Numbered from the stretch's first letter, positions 1-10,651 are shown. The stretch is DNA of 64,000 bases from Isotricha intestinalis (GCA_023807065.1 JAJJLU010000333.1:1-64000); one strand, 5' to 3'. Notes: generated by a model not told the origin, from the sequence alone. Numbers and translations are program-made.

Positions 1-32
1 CCCAATCCCCAATCCCCAATCCCCAATCCCCA
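1..32. repeat. Telomeric repeat array (CCCCAAT)n, C-rich strand
   Basis: The window begins with a partial CCCAAT, three perfect CCCCAAT heptamers and a final CCCCA before ordinary AT-rich DNA. The C-rich strand reading inward at a 5' end is the orientation of a left telomere. The unit differs from the CCCCAA of Tetrahymena and the CCCCAAAA of spirotrichs. The array is short, as in ciliate macronuclear chromosomes, though the read or contig may simply start inside it. Confidence 0.93.
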
Positions 33-319
33 TTATCATTAAATAATTTTTTTTTAACTTTTGAAGAATTTAAAAACTCATTTTTTTTCTTTATAAATAT
101 TTTACAAATATAATAACAATTATTTTATAAGTAATCATTATTCAGTAAATTTTAAATTTCATCTGATATATTAGTTAATACTGAAATTATTTTTTAAGAT
201 AATACTAAAATATTAATGGAGAAATTTATAATAAAAATAATATTATTTTTTTATTCACTTAAATGAAATTTACTTAATTTTTGATTTTGACATTTATGAA
301 AAAATGATGATAATGTTAA

Positions 320-570
320 ATTGAAAAAATTAAGACAATTCTTGAGGAAAATCAAAGAAAAAGAATTAAGGAATTAGATGAAATATTATGAAATATTAAC
401 CTCTAATATTTTAAAAAGGAACAATATATTATTAGGGATGATAATTAATATGTTATTTTGAAAAGAAAAATGAATAAAATTTTCAAGTTTTTTGGTTAAT
501 GAATTTGAATATGAAAAGGAATTTTTTATTAAATTATAAAAAATATTTTAAAATTCTTTGAAAAAATGAA
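320..570 (+). pseudogene. Possible decayed coding fragment
   Basis: From 320 the plus strand reads a charged, helix-like stretch (starting IEKIKTILEENQRK) for about 22 codons. It meets a TGA, then continues in the same frame through TAA stops with further charged segments (for example YFKKEQYIIRDDN). Near 500 the best frame changes. The charge pattern is unlike simple AT spacer. No family is recognised. Short AT-rich translations can mislead, so this is a weak call. Confidence 0.28.
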
Positions 571-584
571 CTCATTCTAAATTT

Positions 585-1005
585 CAAAAAAAAATAATAA
601 AGAATTTCATTAATAGACTAGTTGATTTCAAAACCATTCCATTCAACAACAGTAAATCCTTTTCTTCCAAAAGTTTCAGTTTTTCAACATTAATAAAATG
701 CTCTAATTTTTTATAATAGAAAGAAAGACTCTTAACATAGAATCAGGTTAAGGAATAACATTCATTTTGAAATTATTGAAAAATCCTTCTGATTAGAAAG
801 AACATAAAGAAAATTTATTTCTTAATAAGTCAAGTAACGTATAAGTAATAAAATTATTAGAATCTTTATCATTTAGATCTAGAAGTTTTAATTTTTCTTC
901 AAGGAAATTTTCAGCATTTTCACTTTTCCAATAAATCTTTTATTCGTGTTTTGAAAAGAATAAGATTCAGCTTCCCAAAATAAATAATGACAACTTTTAT
1001 TTAAT
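585..1005 (-). pseudogene. Decayed subtelomeric gene, multiple stops and frameshifts
   Basis: Read on the minus strand from about 1000 downwards, three frames in turn give convincing protein. First comes a segment containing HYLFWEAESYSFQNTNKR. Next, near 930-790, is a charged segment containing ENFLEEKLKLLDLNDKD, interrupted by TAA codons. Last, near 705-590, is an uninterrupted 39-codon stretch containing INVEKLKLLEEKDLLLLNG. Stops and at least two frame changes separate them. The mix of Glu, Asp, Trp, Gly and Cys codons is unlike the surrounding spacer. No family was recognised. The likely history is a subtelomeric gene that lost function. Confidence 0.5.
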
Positions 1006-1106
1006 ATTATAATTTCTCCAAGTAAATTTAAATCAAAAAAATAATAAATTTCTATATTATAAAAAGAAATAGATTTATATATAAATTAATTCTTAAATTT
1101 TTCCTA

Positions 1107-2351
1107 ATGAATTATTTAAATATTTTTTTTCAAATGAAAGTAAATTTTAATTCAACAAATATTTTAAAATCAAAATTAAAAAAAGAATTATACATTCATC
1201 CATTATCCCAAGACAATAAAAACAGTGAAAAATATAAAAAGCAATTAAATAAATTATTCAATGATCCAAATCATTATTTTACAACAGTATTTAATGGTAC
1301 TCAAATAATAGTAGGCAAAAAATTATCAAATATAACATATCATAATAGCATACCTTTAATTCAAACAAAATCTACTAAAAAAAATTTAATTTCAAGAAAT
1401 CGAAGTTCTCAAATGGGTTTTATTAGATTAAATTCAAAATCATTTAGAATAAGTTCAAGACAAAGTCAAAATAATATTCCAAATTTAAAACAAAATCAAA
1501 AATATATTGATAATACTTCTCTTAAACATTTATTTGAAAATTACAAAAGAATAGAATTAAAAAATAAAAAGAAAAAAATTACGATTAATTCACAGAATTT
1601 AATTCAAAAAGAAATATCTCAAATTTTTAATCTTCAAAAAAAAACATTAAATAAGTTATTAAGTGAAGATAATAATAAAAATAAAATAATCTCTAAAATT
1701 TTAAAAAAGACAAAAAGGCCTAAGAAAGATATATTAATGGAAAGAGTAGATTCTTTTAGAATAAAAAAAGAATTTTTAAATCAAATACAAGATGAAAATA
1801 ATAAAATATCTCAAAAGCCAATTTTAAGTTGGAATACTTCATTAAGATATTCTAAAGGTTCAGATAATAATTATTTTATTAATGTTGGAATTAAAAATCC
1901 GAAATGGTGTTTATTTAAAAATAAAAATGATGATATTAATAATAAAGAAATTATAAGACATCCAAGTTATAATAATGAAGTTTATAAAAATAAAAGTTTA
2001 AGAAATTTTTTCCACAATGAATATTTAAAAAAAAAATTTCCAAAGTCTTATTCTTATCTTCATACTATTTCAGATAACGAAAATAATACAATGAATAATA
2101 TTAATAATCAAACAAATAATAATGATTATAATGATTTTAGTGAAAGTTATTATCCTAATGATATTCATAGTTTATATGTTAAAGGAGAAAATTTGCTTTC
2201 TTTTGAATTTGAAAATTCGAAATTATTAAGAGGAAAAAAAATTTTAAATTTTACTCAAAATTCACCTGATGATACTAAAGACTTTATTTTTAAAGAAATT
2301 GTTGATTCTCCTTTTAAATCTTCTTTAGGGTCTAAAGAACATTCAAAATAA
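1107..2351 (+). CDS. Unknown basic Asn/Lys-rich protein, 414 aa
   Basis: This is the first intact gene from the telomere. It encodes a highly basic, low-complexity protein with no domain I recognise. The first Met gives a short hydrophobic start (MNYLNIFF); Met10 at 1134 is an equally possible start. The N-terminal 100 residues are Lys/Asn-rich. The middle has Gln/Lys-rich helical stretches. The C-terminal third has an acidic, Asn-rich linker followed by a Phe/Glu-rich end. There is no signal peptide or membrane segment. It ends in TAA with AT-rich spacer after it, so the 3' end looks real. It is likely a cytoplasmic or cytoskeletal structural protein, but that is a guess from composition only. 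Confidence 0.75.
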   Translation: MNYLNIFFQMKVNFNSTNILKSKLKKELYIHPLSQDNKNSEKYKKQLNKLFNDPNHYFTTVFNGTQIIVGKKLSNITYHNSIPLIQTKSTKKNLISRNRSSQMGFIRLNSKSFRISSRQSQNNIPNLKQNQKYIDNTSLKHLFENYKRIELKNKKKKITINSQNLIQKEISQIFNLQKKTLNKLLSEDNNKNKIISKILKKTKRPKKDILMERVDSFRIKKEFLNQIQDENNKISQKPILSWNTSLRYSKGSDNNYFINVGIKNPKWCLFKNKNDDINNKEIIRHPSYNNEVYKNKSLRNFFHNEYLKKKFPKSYSYLHTISDNENNTMNNINNQTNNNDYNDFSESYYPNDIHSLYVKGENLLSFEFENSKLLRGKKILNFTQNSPDDTKDFIFKEIVDSPFKSSLGSKEHSK

Positions 2352-2936
2352 CCTATTAATAAAAATGAAAGTTAATAATGAATTTTTAATAATTAATTTA
2401 AATTATATTAGATTTTAAGAGTATAAATCATTTTAATTAATATATCATAGATATTTATTATTTAAAAGAGTTCAATAATTATATTCAATTTTAATTTCTT
2501 TTTTTCATAGATATTTCTTAACATATATTTTTTTCTTATTATAAAATTTATTTGAATAATAAAACCTTTTATAAATAAATATTAAAAAACTAATTATTAT
2601 CTTTTTGTTTTGTTAAAAAATTTCTTATTACTTCTTTTTATTTTTGTAATCTTTTAATCAGTAAAATATTGAATTTTCTTAGTTTAATTTTTAAAATTAA
2701 TTTTCTTTCAAAAAATTAAAAATATATTTAAACAAGTTTTAATATTTTATAATAAAAAGAATGATAAAACTAAAACTAAAAATAAAAATAAAAATAAAGC
2801 CAAATAATTCATAAGAAATAACAAATAATAAATTCAAATTATTTTCGTTTTATATAATTTGAAATAATTGGGATTTATATTAAACATTAATTCATCTTTA
2901 AGAATTAATATTAACCATTAAAAGAAGTAATTTCGT
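2352..2936. other. Intergenic spacer between convergent genes
   Basis: About 585 bp of A/T homopolymer-rich DNA between the 3' ends of two genes. Short imperfect direct repeats such as TCATAGATATTT occur near 2450 and 2508. I see no gene, RNA or terminator hairpin I can support. Confidence 0.6.
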
Positions 2937-3638
2937 TTAAATCCTTGGTTCAATGTTTAAAAGTTTATCTCTCTCTGGATTAATGAGTAATTTTCGGTCT
3001 TTTTTATGAAAAATATAGCCTATATATCCATCTTTACCAAGTTTTTTTTGAATTTCATATTTTGAACTATCAATTTTATATTCATTATTTGGTTTAAATA
3101 TTTCAGAAATAAATTGCAAATAAGTCTTGTTTAATAATGATTTCAAAGAAGGAAATTGTTCTTGTCTTATTTCTAATTCATTAATTAAATTTTGATTATC
3201 TTTATTTAAAAGCCAAAATTCTTTAATAGATTTTCTAAATATTAACCTATTTATAAATCCAGAATCTTGCTTTATGAACCATTCATATTTTATTTTTTTT
3301 AATTTTTCAGAGGGTTTCAAATAATTTTTACAAGCTTTATGAGTATCTTCTTGAATTTCTTTTCTAATTTTGGTTCCTATCAGGTCATTTCTATCTTTAT
3401 TTTTTCCATTGTATTTATTTTTTCCAATATTTTCTTTATTTTTCATATCATTTTTCTTCTCTTTTGCATCATATTTAATTGGGGTTTGATCTCTTGTAGA
3501 ATCATTGTCCTCTTCTAAATCTATTACTTTATAGTTGTTAATCTGAGAATTTTGACTTTTCTCACTTAAATAATCATTTTCTTTTTCACACAAATTTATT
3601 TCTTCTGACTCTAAAGTGATTGATTTAAAGTCCAACAT
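2937..3638 (-). CDS. Unknown charged protein, 233 aa
   Basis: A 233-residue protein of unknown function. Residues 1-90 are acidic then Lys/Asn-rich and probably disordered. Residues about 95-233 look folded, with alternating hydrophobic and charged residues, aromatic residues (EWFIKQ, KEFWLL) and a Gly-containing segment near 205 (KLGKDGYIGYIF). It ends in Pro-Arg-Ile before TAA. No signal peptide, membrane span or known motif is visible. It is convergent with the upstream gene and faces a 1-kb spacer at its 5' side. Confidence 0.72.
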   Translation of the reverse strand: MLDFKSITLESEEINLCEKENDYLSEKSQNSQINNYKVIDLEEDNDSTRDQTPIKYDAKEKKNDMKNKENIGKNKYNGKNKDRNDLIGTKIRKEIQEDTHKACKNYLKPSEKLKKIKYEWFIKQDSGFINRLIFRKSIKEFWLLNKDNQNLINELEIRQEQFPSLKSLLNKTYLQFISEIFKPNNEYKIDSSKYEIQKKLGKDGYIGYIFHKKDRKLLINPERDKLLNIEPRI

Positions 3639-4680
3639 TTATAATATAATATAAAAAAATAAGTTTATATATCTTTTGAATCTCTTTTTATTTATTATCC
3701 AAAAAAATCTAAAAAATAAAATTTTTAATTCTTCTCTTTCTATCAATTATTATAATAACTTTATTTTTAATTATTTTTTTTAAAGAATCATTTAATAAAT
3801 TGAAAACTAGGAACAAAGATTGATTTAATCATGTATTACATTATTTATCTCAAAAACCTTTTTTTTTAGAATTTTTTACATTTTTCTAGTATAAAATTAT
3901 AATTTTTTTTTAAGTTATTTATTTACTTTGTTTTTTAATTCTTTTTTGATTAATTATATTGTTAATGAATTTTAACATGTTGTTTTTTTTGTAAAAGTTT
4001 TTTTTTGTTAATATTCGTTATTTAAATATATATATTCCTAAAAAAAATCAATTGGGTGGTGATTATTCTAAAATCATAGAAATAGATAAAAGAAATTATT
4101 TGAATAAAAAATTTATAAAATCCAACAACAATATGATAATCATATTTCTTTAATAGAATATATATATTAAATTCAAATTTAAAAAATAGATATTAAAAAA
4201 TAATTGTCTATCAAAAGAAAAATAATAAATTAAATTTAATTGAATTAGCAAAATAAAATGAAATAAATGGAATTTAATTACAAAAGAAGTTAACGGAAGA
4301 ATGAGAATGAAATGGAAAAAAATATTTATTATTACTAAATAATTTTTATTTTCAGATAGAATACAATAAAATACTTTAATTTGTTAAGATTTAATTTTCA
4401 TTATAATAATGTTTACGAATCAAAAATGCTTTTAAAAACTTTTTAATTACTATTAAAAATGCTTTTAATAATATTAATAATCATTATAAATTAATTGAAT
4501 ATATAATAATATTATGAATAAAAATATATTTTTATATAAATTAAAAAGAAGTTATTCAAAAGTTCATTTATAAGAGGAATAAGAAAAAAAAAGAATAAAT
4601 ATAATTTAATATTGTAAAACCATAAATATGGTTTTATTCTTTTTTTTTATTTATAAATAAAATTTAACTTTAATTTTTTT
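3639..4680. other. Long intergenic region, probable divergent promoters
   Basis: About 1 kb between divergently transcribed genes. It contains long T and A runs. Two short protein-like stretches occur, near 4040-4150 and 4240-4510 on the plus strand. The latter is open only if TAA is ignored and also has TGA stops. Given base composition I do not call a gene. The A-rich leader just before 4681 is typical for starts in this window. Confidence 0.5.
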
Positions 4681-7600
4681 ATGGAAGGAATAAGTAACAT
4701 TGAAGAAATAAAAATATTATGTGATGAAACAGAAAAATCAAAAGATAAAACAAAAAGAAATAAAAGAATTAATAAATTAATTCAAAAAATATTAGCAACT
4801 AAATTAGAATTAAAATATGAAATTTTTGAATCAATGATAAATAAATTAAATGATTTAGAAGAAAACATTAATTTTGATTTATATATGACTTTATATAAAA
4901 ATAATCCTTCTCAATTTGGAATTTTAAGACAAAAACTTTTAAACAATATAATTAAAAAAAATATAGATTCTAATTTGAATGAAAGTATCATAAAAGATAT
5001 TTCAATTATATTAAATGATGGTAAAGATCTTCTTTATTTAAATAATATACAAATTTTAATTCAGTTTCTTTTCTTTAAATGCTTATTTAAATTTAAAATG
5101 TTTAATAATGAAAAATTATGGATTATTATTGAAAATATTATTAAAAATAATGTTAATGGAATTAATAAAATTCAATTAGATATTTTATGTAATATATGTG
5201 TTATGTTATCATTTAATATAAAAGATAAATATGAAATTAAAAATGATATTTTAGAAATTGTTATAAATATTTGTGGATTTTATTTATTAAATTGTAGATA
5301 TAATAATTATCTTATATCTAAAAATATTGTTTTAATGCTTTTATATAATTTTCCTTTTAAAGACAAATTTCTTTTAAATTTCTTTAAAAGTAAATCTTTT
5401 ACTTTTTTTAATATTATAAATGAATTATTAAGAGATTATGATAAAATGGAAATTCATTTTTGTATTTTTAATATTGAAAAATTAAATTTATTTTATAATG
5501 AGGATTTCATTCAAATAAATACAAAAGAAAACAAACATTTATTTAAAAAATTTGAAAATAAACATAACATTAAAAATATAATTAAATCTAATATTTCTAT
5601 AATTAATGAACATATTTTTGATTTTATTGAATTTTTAACAACAAAACAAATAAACAATGACATTATTCAAGAAGGTAAAATAGAAATTGATGATATTATA
5701 TTTTTAGAATATATTAAAAAAATAATATCAAATATTAAAAATGATAATCATGAATTTAAGGAAAAAATAATAATATCTTTAATTTTATTAATAAAAAAAA
5801 ATGGAAATCAATTTATTGAAGAATGGAATTATATATTTAAAATAATTAATGAAAATTTTATAATAAAAAGAGAAAATAATTATGAGTTATCAAATGATAA
5901 AATAGAAGAAATTTTTGAAGAAATAGAAAAATTATATTTTGAAAATAAATATTATGGAAATGTAAATGTTTTAATAGAAATTATGAATAAAATAACATTT
6001 TTTAAAAATGAAACATTAATAAATTTTAAAATGAATTTATTATTAAAAGATAGGAAAAATTTTTTATTAAATCTAGAAAAAATTATCTTATTAATAGTAA
6101 ATAATAATAATTCAAATTTTATTTATTGTAAAAATAATTTAATGGAGATAATACTTAATAATTATAATTATTCATATAATTCCGAAGGAGAAGAATCAGA
6201 AAGAGTAAAATTAATTGAATCATTAATGTTACAATATTATTTAAAATTATTACAATCTTTTATTAATGATAATTCTAATTGTATTTTATTAAGTTATTTA
6301 ATATCAGAAATTATTTCAAAAACAAAAGATATAAATTTATTTAAGCAATTTTTAGATATGTTTGTCCATATTAATTTTGACTTTGGAAATCAAGAAAATG
6401 ATATTTCAAGAAATTTTAGTATAAATATTATTAGGGATTTATTTGAAAAATTATGTTTATTATGGGATAAGGATAAATTACTTTTTTTTTTAAAATATTT
6501 TTTTGGAAAAAATAATATAAGTGATAAAAATGTTTTAAAATTTAGTTTAAAATTAATAAAACATTTTATTGTTAATGATTCTTATGAAATTATTACTCAA
6601 AATAATATATTATCTCCTTTAATATTAAATTATAAAAGTCAAGATATTCAAAAACAAAAAGAAAAATTAGAAAAAAATGAATTTAAAAAATTTAAAAGTA
6701 AATTTTATAATCCTTTTATTCAATTTAAACATATTAAAATATATTTTGCTTTAAATCATCAATTATTACAAAATAAAAAAAATAATTATTTAATAAAACA
6801 TATATTAAAGTTTTATGTTATTTCATTAAAATCTTTTTTTTTTTTAAAAGATGTTAACATAGATGAATTTATTCAAATAATGGTAAAAGATAAAGATATT
6901 TCTGAATTATATATTAATAAAGAAATAACTTATTTCACATTTAAAATTTTTTCTTTATTAAATTATCAAATTAACTCAAATTTAATATCAGATAATAATT
7001 CAATTAATAATAAATCAACTTTTATAAATGACAACTTATCTTTATATACAGATATAATTTTTACTTTATTAAAAACATGGAATAAAATAAATGAAAAAAT
7101 ATCACTTTACCTAAAAAATAAAAATTCAATAATTCAAAATTTTTTTGATTCAAAATTCAAAGATTCAAATTCAATTCGGTCAAATCAATTCACTTTAAAT
7201 ATATCAATAACAAATATTTGTGAAATTTTAAAAATTTTAAAATTATATTTATCTTCTTTAACAAAAGAAATAAATCAAAGTAAAAATGAAATATCATATT
7301 ATTCTAAGAAAAGTTTATATAATGATTGTTTAAATAAGAAATTAGATAAAAATTATGGAAATGATGATTTAAATAATATAATTAAAGATGTTTTTCTTTA
7401 TATAACAGAAAATCTTTTTTTAATTTATTTAAGTAAAGAATATACTTTTGCAATTATTTCTTTTTTTTATGAAATCAAAGATTTATTATTTTATTTTGGG
7501 GATGAAAAAATTATAAATGTTATTTATATTCTTTTATTAATTGGATGGCCTAATTACCAAGAAAATATTATAAATTCATTTGAAAACAATTATCAAATAA

Positions 7601-8994
7601 ATTATGTTACAAAATTTTTTAAAAAGGAAAAATTAATGGAATTTGATTTTAACAATGAAAATAAAGTTTTATTCAATAGTGAAAATGGAATACAATTAAT
7701 TCAATTTTATTCAGATATAACTTGTTTATATTACTTAGAAAAAATAGAATTTTCTCAAACAATGTTTAAAGTATTATCAAATATTTTTCAAGAAGAAGAA
7801 AAGGAAAATAATAGAGAAGTTATATTTTTATCATTAGCAAAATGGAATTTATTAACTAGAACCAAAAGAACAAATATATCTTATTTAACAATAGAAAATA
7901 ATTCTAAAGTATTTTTAGGGAATAATAATTTAATAATAATAAATCCAAAAAATAAATTAAATTATGATATAATATTTAAAAATTTCTTCGCTGATATTTT
8001 TTATAATGTATCATATGGTTATGAAAAAAATAAAAAATCAAAAGATAAAAATAATTATATTTTATATATAAGAGAAAATCATATTTTTTCTCAAAAAGAA
8101 CTTTTCAATGATGAAAATGAATTAGAAGAAATAAATATAAATTTAAAAGAACTCTTATTTCAATTAATAACTAATACAGGAGGAACAGTAGAAGATTATA
8201 TTGAAGTTTCAGAAGAATATAAATTAAAAGTTAAAAGTCATATTTATCAATTAGATTTATTTACTCCTTTTTTAATTTATTTTTGTGGAATAATTTATTT
8301 TCCAAATATTATGAATTATACAATTGAAGATATTTTATTTTATAAAAATGAAGTATCTTCAAAATATATTTATTTCTTAAGTAAAATAGGTGATTTATAT
8401 GATATTAATTTAAAAGAAAATAGTTTAATTGAAATTGGAAATAAAATGAAAAAAAATGAGAAAACACAATATATATTAATGTATAATGATTCATTATGCC
8501 AAATTATTTTTCATGTTTCTAATTTATTAGTTGAAAATAATTTAAAAGATATCCTATTTAACGATGAAATATGCTTAATTTGGATAGAAAATCCAAATAT
8601 TGATTTAAATGTATTTTTTAATCAAATCCTCAACGATCAAATGTTAATATTCATTTTTATTTTTCCAAAAACAGAAACACATTATTTAATTAAAAGATAT
8701 TATAGTAAAGGATATAATGAAATTTTTAAAAATTTAATTGATAAAATTTTCTTAGATGAAATTATTATTAATATCAATAATATTAATTCTATATATCTTT
8801 TATTAAGAATGATTATTCAAATTAAAGATATAATAAAATATCAAAAGAGTAATTTACAATGTTTAAATTCTAATAATCAATCAACAAGACAATTATTTGG
8901 AAAAAATGTATCAATTCATAATCAAATACAAGAAACAAATTTCGAAAAAAGGAAACAAATAATAAAAGATATAATATATAATTTCAAAAAATAA
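4681..8994 (+). CDS. Large protein with C-terminal Rap/Ral-GAP (tuberin-type) domain
   Basis: A 1437-residue protein. Residues 1-1150 are alpha-helical, Leu/Ile/Asn-rich repeats in the style of HEAT/ARM solenoids, as in the N-terminal parts of tuberin and RalGAP-alpha. The last 300 residues resemble a Rap-GAP domain. A segment near 1228 (FLSKIGDLYDIN) matches the 'FL..LG..VD' entry. Near 1265 'CQIIFHVSNLL' matches the 'iiFHVatLmP' strand. Near 1293 'FNDEICLIWIE' matches the 'GNDfVhIvW' motif that supplies the Asn thumb in this family. These GAPs switch off Rheb, Ral or Rap GTPases, so a role in growth or vesicle signalling is likely. Substrate cannot be told from sequence. The protein has no frame break and ends in TAA, 52 bp before the next gene's first exon. 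Confidence 0.7.
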   Translation: MEGISNIEEIKILCDETEKSKDKTKRNKRINKLIQKILATKLELKYEIFESMINKLNDLEENINFDLYMTLYKNNPSQFGILRQKLLNNIIKKNIDSNLNESIIKDISIILNDGKDLLYLNNIQILIQFLFFKCLFKFKMFNNEKLWIIIENIIKNNVNGINKIQLDILCNICVMLSFNIKDKYEIKNDILEIVINICGFYLLNCRYNNYLISKNIVLMLLYNFPFKDKFLLNFFKSKSFTFFNIINELLRDYDKMEIHFCIFNIEKLNLFYNEDFIQINTKENKHLFKKFENKHNIKNIIKSNISIINEHIFDFIEFLTTKQINNDIIQEGKIEIDDIIFLEYIKKIISNIKNDNHEFKEKIIISLILLIKKNGNQFIEEWNYIFKIINENFIIKRENNYELSNDKIEEIFEEIEKLYFENKYYGNVNVLIEIMNKITFFKNETLINFKMNLLLKDRKNFLLNLEKIILLIVNNNNSNFIYCKNNLMEIILNNYNYSYNSEGEESERVKLIESLMLQYYLKLLQSFINDNSNCILLSYLISEIISKTKDINLFKQFLDMFVHINFDFGNQENDISRNFSINIIRDLFEKLCLLWDKDKLLFFLKYFFGKNNISDKNVLKFSLKLIKHFIVNDSYEIITQNNILSPLILNYKSQDIQKQKEKLEKNEFKKFKSKFYNPFIQFKHIKIYFALNHQLLQNKKNNYLIKHILKFYVISLKSFFFLKDVNIDEFIQIMVKDKDISELYINKEITYFTFKIFSLLNYQINSNLISDNNSINNKSTFINDNLSLYTDIIFTLLKTWNKINEKISLYLKNKNSIIQNFFDSKFKDSNSIRSNQFTLNISITNICEILKILKLYLSSLTKEINQSKNEISYYSKKSLYNDCLNKKLDKNYGNDDLNNIIKDVFLYITENLFLIYLSKEYTFAIISFFYEIKDLLFYFGDEKIINVIYILLLIGWPNYQENIINSFENNYQINYVTKFFKKEKLMEFDFNNENKVLFNSENGIQLIQFYSDITCLYYLEKIEFSQTMFKVLSNIFQEEEKENNREVIFLSLAKWNLLTRTKRTNISYLTIENNSKVFLGNNNLIIINPKNKLNYDIIFKNFFADIFYNVSYGYEKNKKSKDKNNYILYIRENHIFSQKELFNDENELEEININLKELLFQLITNTGGTVEDYIEVSEEYKLKVKSHIYQLDLFTPFLIYFCGIIYFPNIMNYTIEDILFYKNEVSSKYIYFLSKIGDLYDINLKENSLIEIGNKMKKNEKTQYILMYNDSLCQIIFHVSNLLVENNLKDILFNDEICLIWIENPNIDLNVFFNQILNDQMLIFIFIFPKTETHYLIKRYYSKGYNEIFKNLIDKIFLDEIIININNINSIYLLLRMIIQIKDIIKYQKSNLQCLNSNNQSTRQLFGKNVSIHNQIQETNFEKRKQIIKDIIYNFKK

Positions 8995-9046
8995 TTTAAA
9001 TTAACTATTTATATAAATTTTAATATGAATATATTTTTTTTTATAA

Positions 9047-10651
9047 ATGAAAAAAAACTTAAAGTAAGAAACAAAAAAATATTTTAATTTAAATTATAGT
9101 TTACTTATTTATTCCCAAACTTGGTCTAGAGAAGCATGTGAATTAATAGATTATGAAAACGCAAATTTAGTTTCAAATACTTTAGAAATAGAAAAACCAG
9201 GAATAATTTCAAGAGAAAAAGTAAATATAGATTTTTCAGAAATTTTCATAAAAAAAGAAACAAACGAAAAATTATTTGAAATAAAAATTGATGAATTATC
9301 ATATTGTTTAATTCCTAATCCATTCGAATTTAATGAAGATGAAGAATTTGGAATAACATTTAAAAGTCAAAATTGTTCTTGGTTATTTTATAAGCCTAAC
9401 AAAACGATAAATGATATAAACAAATATAAATTAAATGAAGGTGATGTATTAAAAATTGGGAGAATAAACCTTAGAATAAAAAAAATTCAATTAGAAAACA
9501 ATTCTGAAAATACTTCAAATTCTAATATGATATTAAGCGAATTAAATGTTAAGAATCAAAATAATAATAATAAAAATTTAATAACAATATATAATAACAA
9601 TAACACAACAACAAATTATGAAATAACAAAAACAATGAATTCTAATAATATTAATGAGGGAAAAATAACATCAATGAAATATAATAAGGTAAATTCAAAT
9701 AATAAAAAAAAAAAGAGAATATGTAGAATATGTTATTCAGAAGATGATGATTTAGAAAATCCTTTAATTCAACCTTGTAATTGTTCAGGAACAATGAAAT
9801 ATATTCATATTGATTGCTTAAAAAAATGGATTTCAACAAGATCTTGTGTTGAAGTAGAAAATAATAATGAATGTTGTGTTTATATTATTAAACAAGTAGA
9901 ATGTGAATTATGTAAATGTAAATTACCTGATTATGTTAATCATAAAGGAAAATTATTTGAAATTATTCATTTTAATTGTGATTATAAAATTTATATTATT
10001 GTTGAAAGTCTAACTATTGATAAACATAAGAATAAATTTTTATATATTGTTAATTTAGAAAATAAAAATATTATTAATGTTGGAAGAGGAAGAAATTCAG
10101 ATTTATTATTAAGTGATATTTCTGTTAGTAGATTACATTGTAAAATTACTAAAGAAAGAAATAAAGTATTTATTTATGATAATAATTCTAAATTTGGAAC
10201 TTTAATTTTATTACAAAATAAATTATTAAGAATTCATCCTAATTTATCTTTATATTTACAAATAGGAAGAAGTTATTTTGAAATTTTTATGAAAAAACAT
10301 TTTTCATGCTTTAATTGTTGTGAAACTTTAGAAAATGAAGATGTATTTTATTATCAAAAACAAAACGAAAAAAGCATTAAATATGAAAAAAATTTAATAG
10401 TTAAAAATGATAAAGATGATGATGTTGAAGATTCTGATAATGAATCTGAAGAAAATATTCAAATAGGAAATCATGGTTTAAAAGTTGTTGAAGTTGATAA
10501 AAAATCTAATAGTGAAAATAATGAAGATGATGATAAAGGTATTTTACTTAGATCAAAAAATAAAAATAGATTTAATAGAAGATCTATTCTTCCTGAGGTT
10601 GATAATTTATTAAATTTAAATACAAATTTAACTAATAATAAAAATAAATAA
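9047..10651 (+). CDS. RINGv (RING-CH) zinc finger plus FHA domain protein, two exons
   Basis: Reconstructed as exons 9047-9063 and 9100-10651 with a 36-nt GTAAGA...TATAG intron at 9064-9099, giving 522 residues. Without the small exon the frame has no start until 9527, yet 9100-9526 is plainly coding (for example EGDVLKIGRINLRIKKI). A RING-CH finger lies at about 214-281: CRIC, then CNC, H-x2-C and CELC, as in membrane-associated MARCH-type E3 ligases. An FHA phosphothreonine-binding domain lies at about 319-403, with GRGRNSD, SVSRLHC and DNNSKFGT. There is no membrane span. An acidic tail and Asn-rich linkers follow. It is probably an E3 ubiquitin ligase whose target binding depends on phosphorylation. 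Similar RINGv-FHA fusions are known in ciliates and other alveolates. The stop at 10649-10651 is followed by further protein-like codons between TAA stops, perhaps a lost C-terminus. Confidence 0.85.

Larger units (their letters stand above)
33..1106. other. Subtelomeric region with no intact gene
   Basis: About 1.1 kb between telomere and first gene. It has no open frame of useful length. It holds two stretches that look like decayed coding sequence (320-570 plus strand, 585-1005 minus strand), listed separately. The rest is A/T homopolymer-rich DNA with nothing I can name. Confidence 0.6.

Noticed and set aside
9527..10651. Starting the RINGv-FHA gene at the Met at 9527
   Set aside because: The upstream 427 bases are clearly coding in the same frame and a short exon with a canonical 36-nt intron supplies the start.
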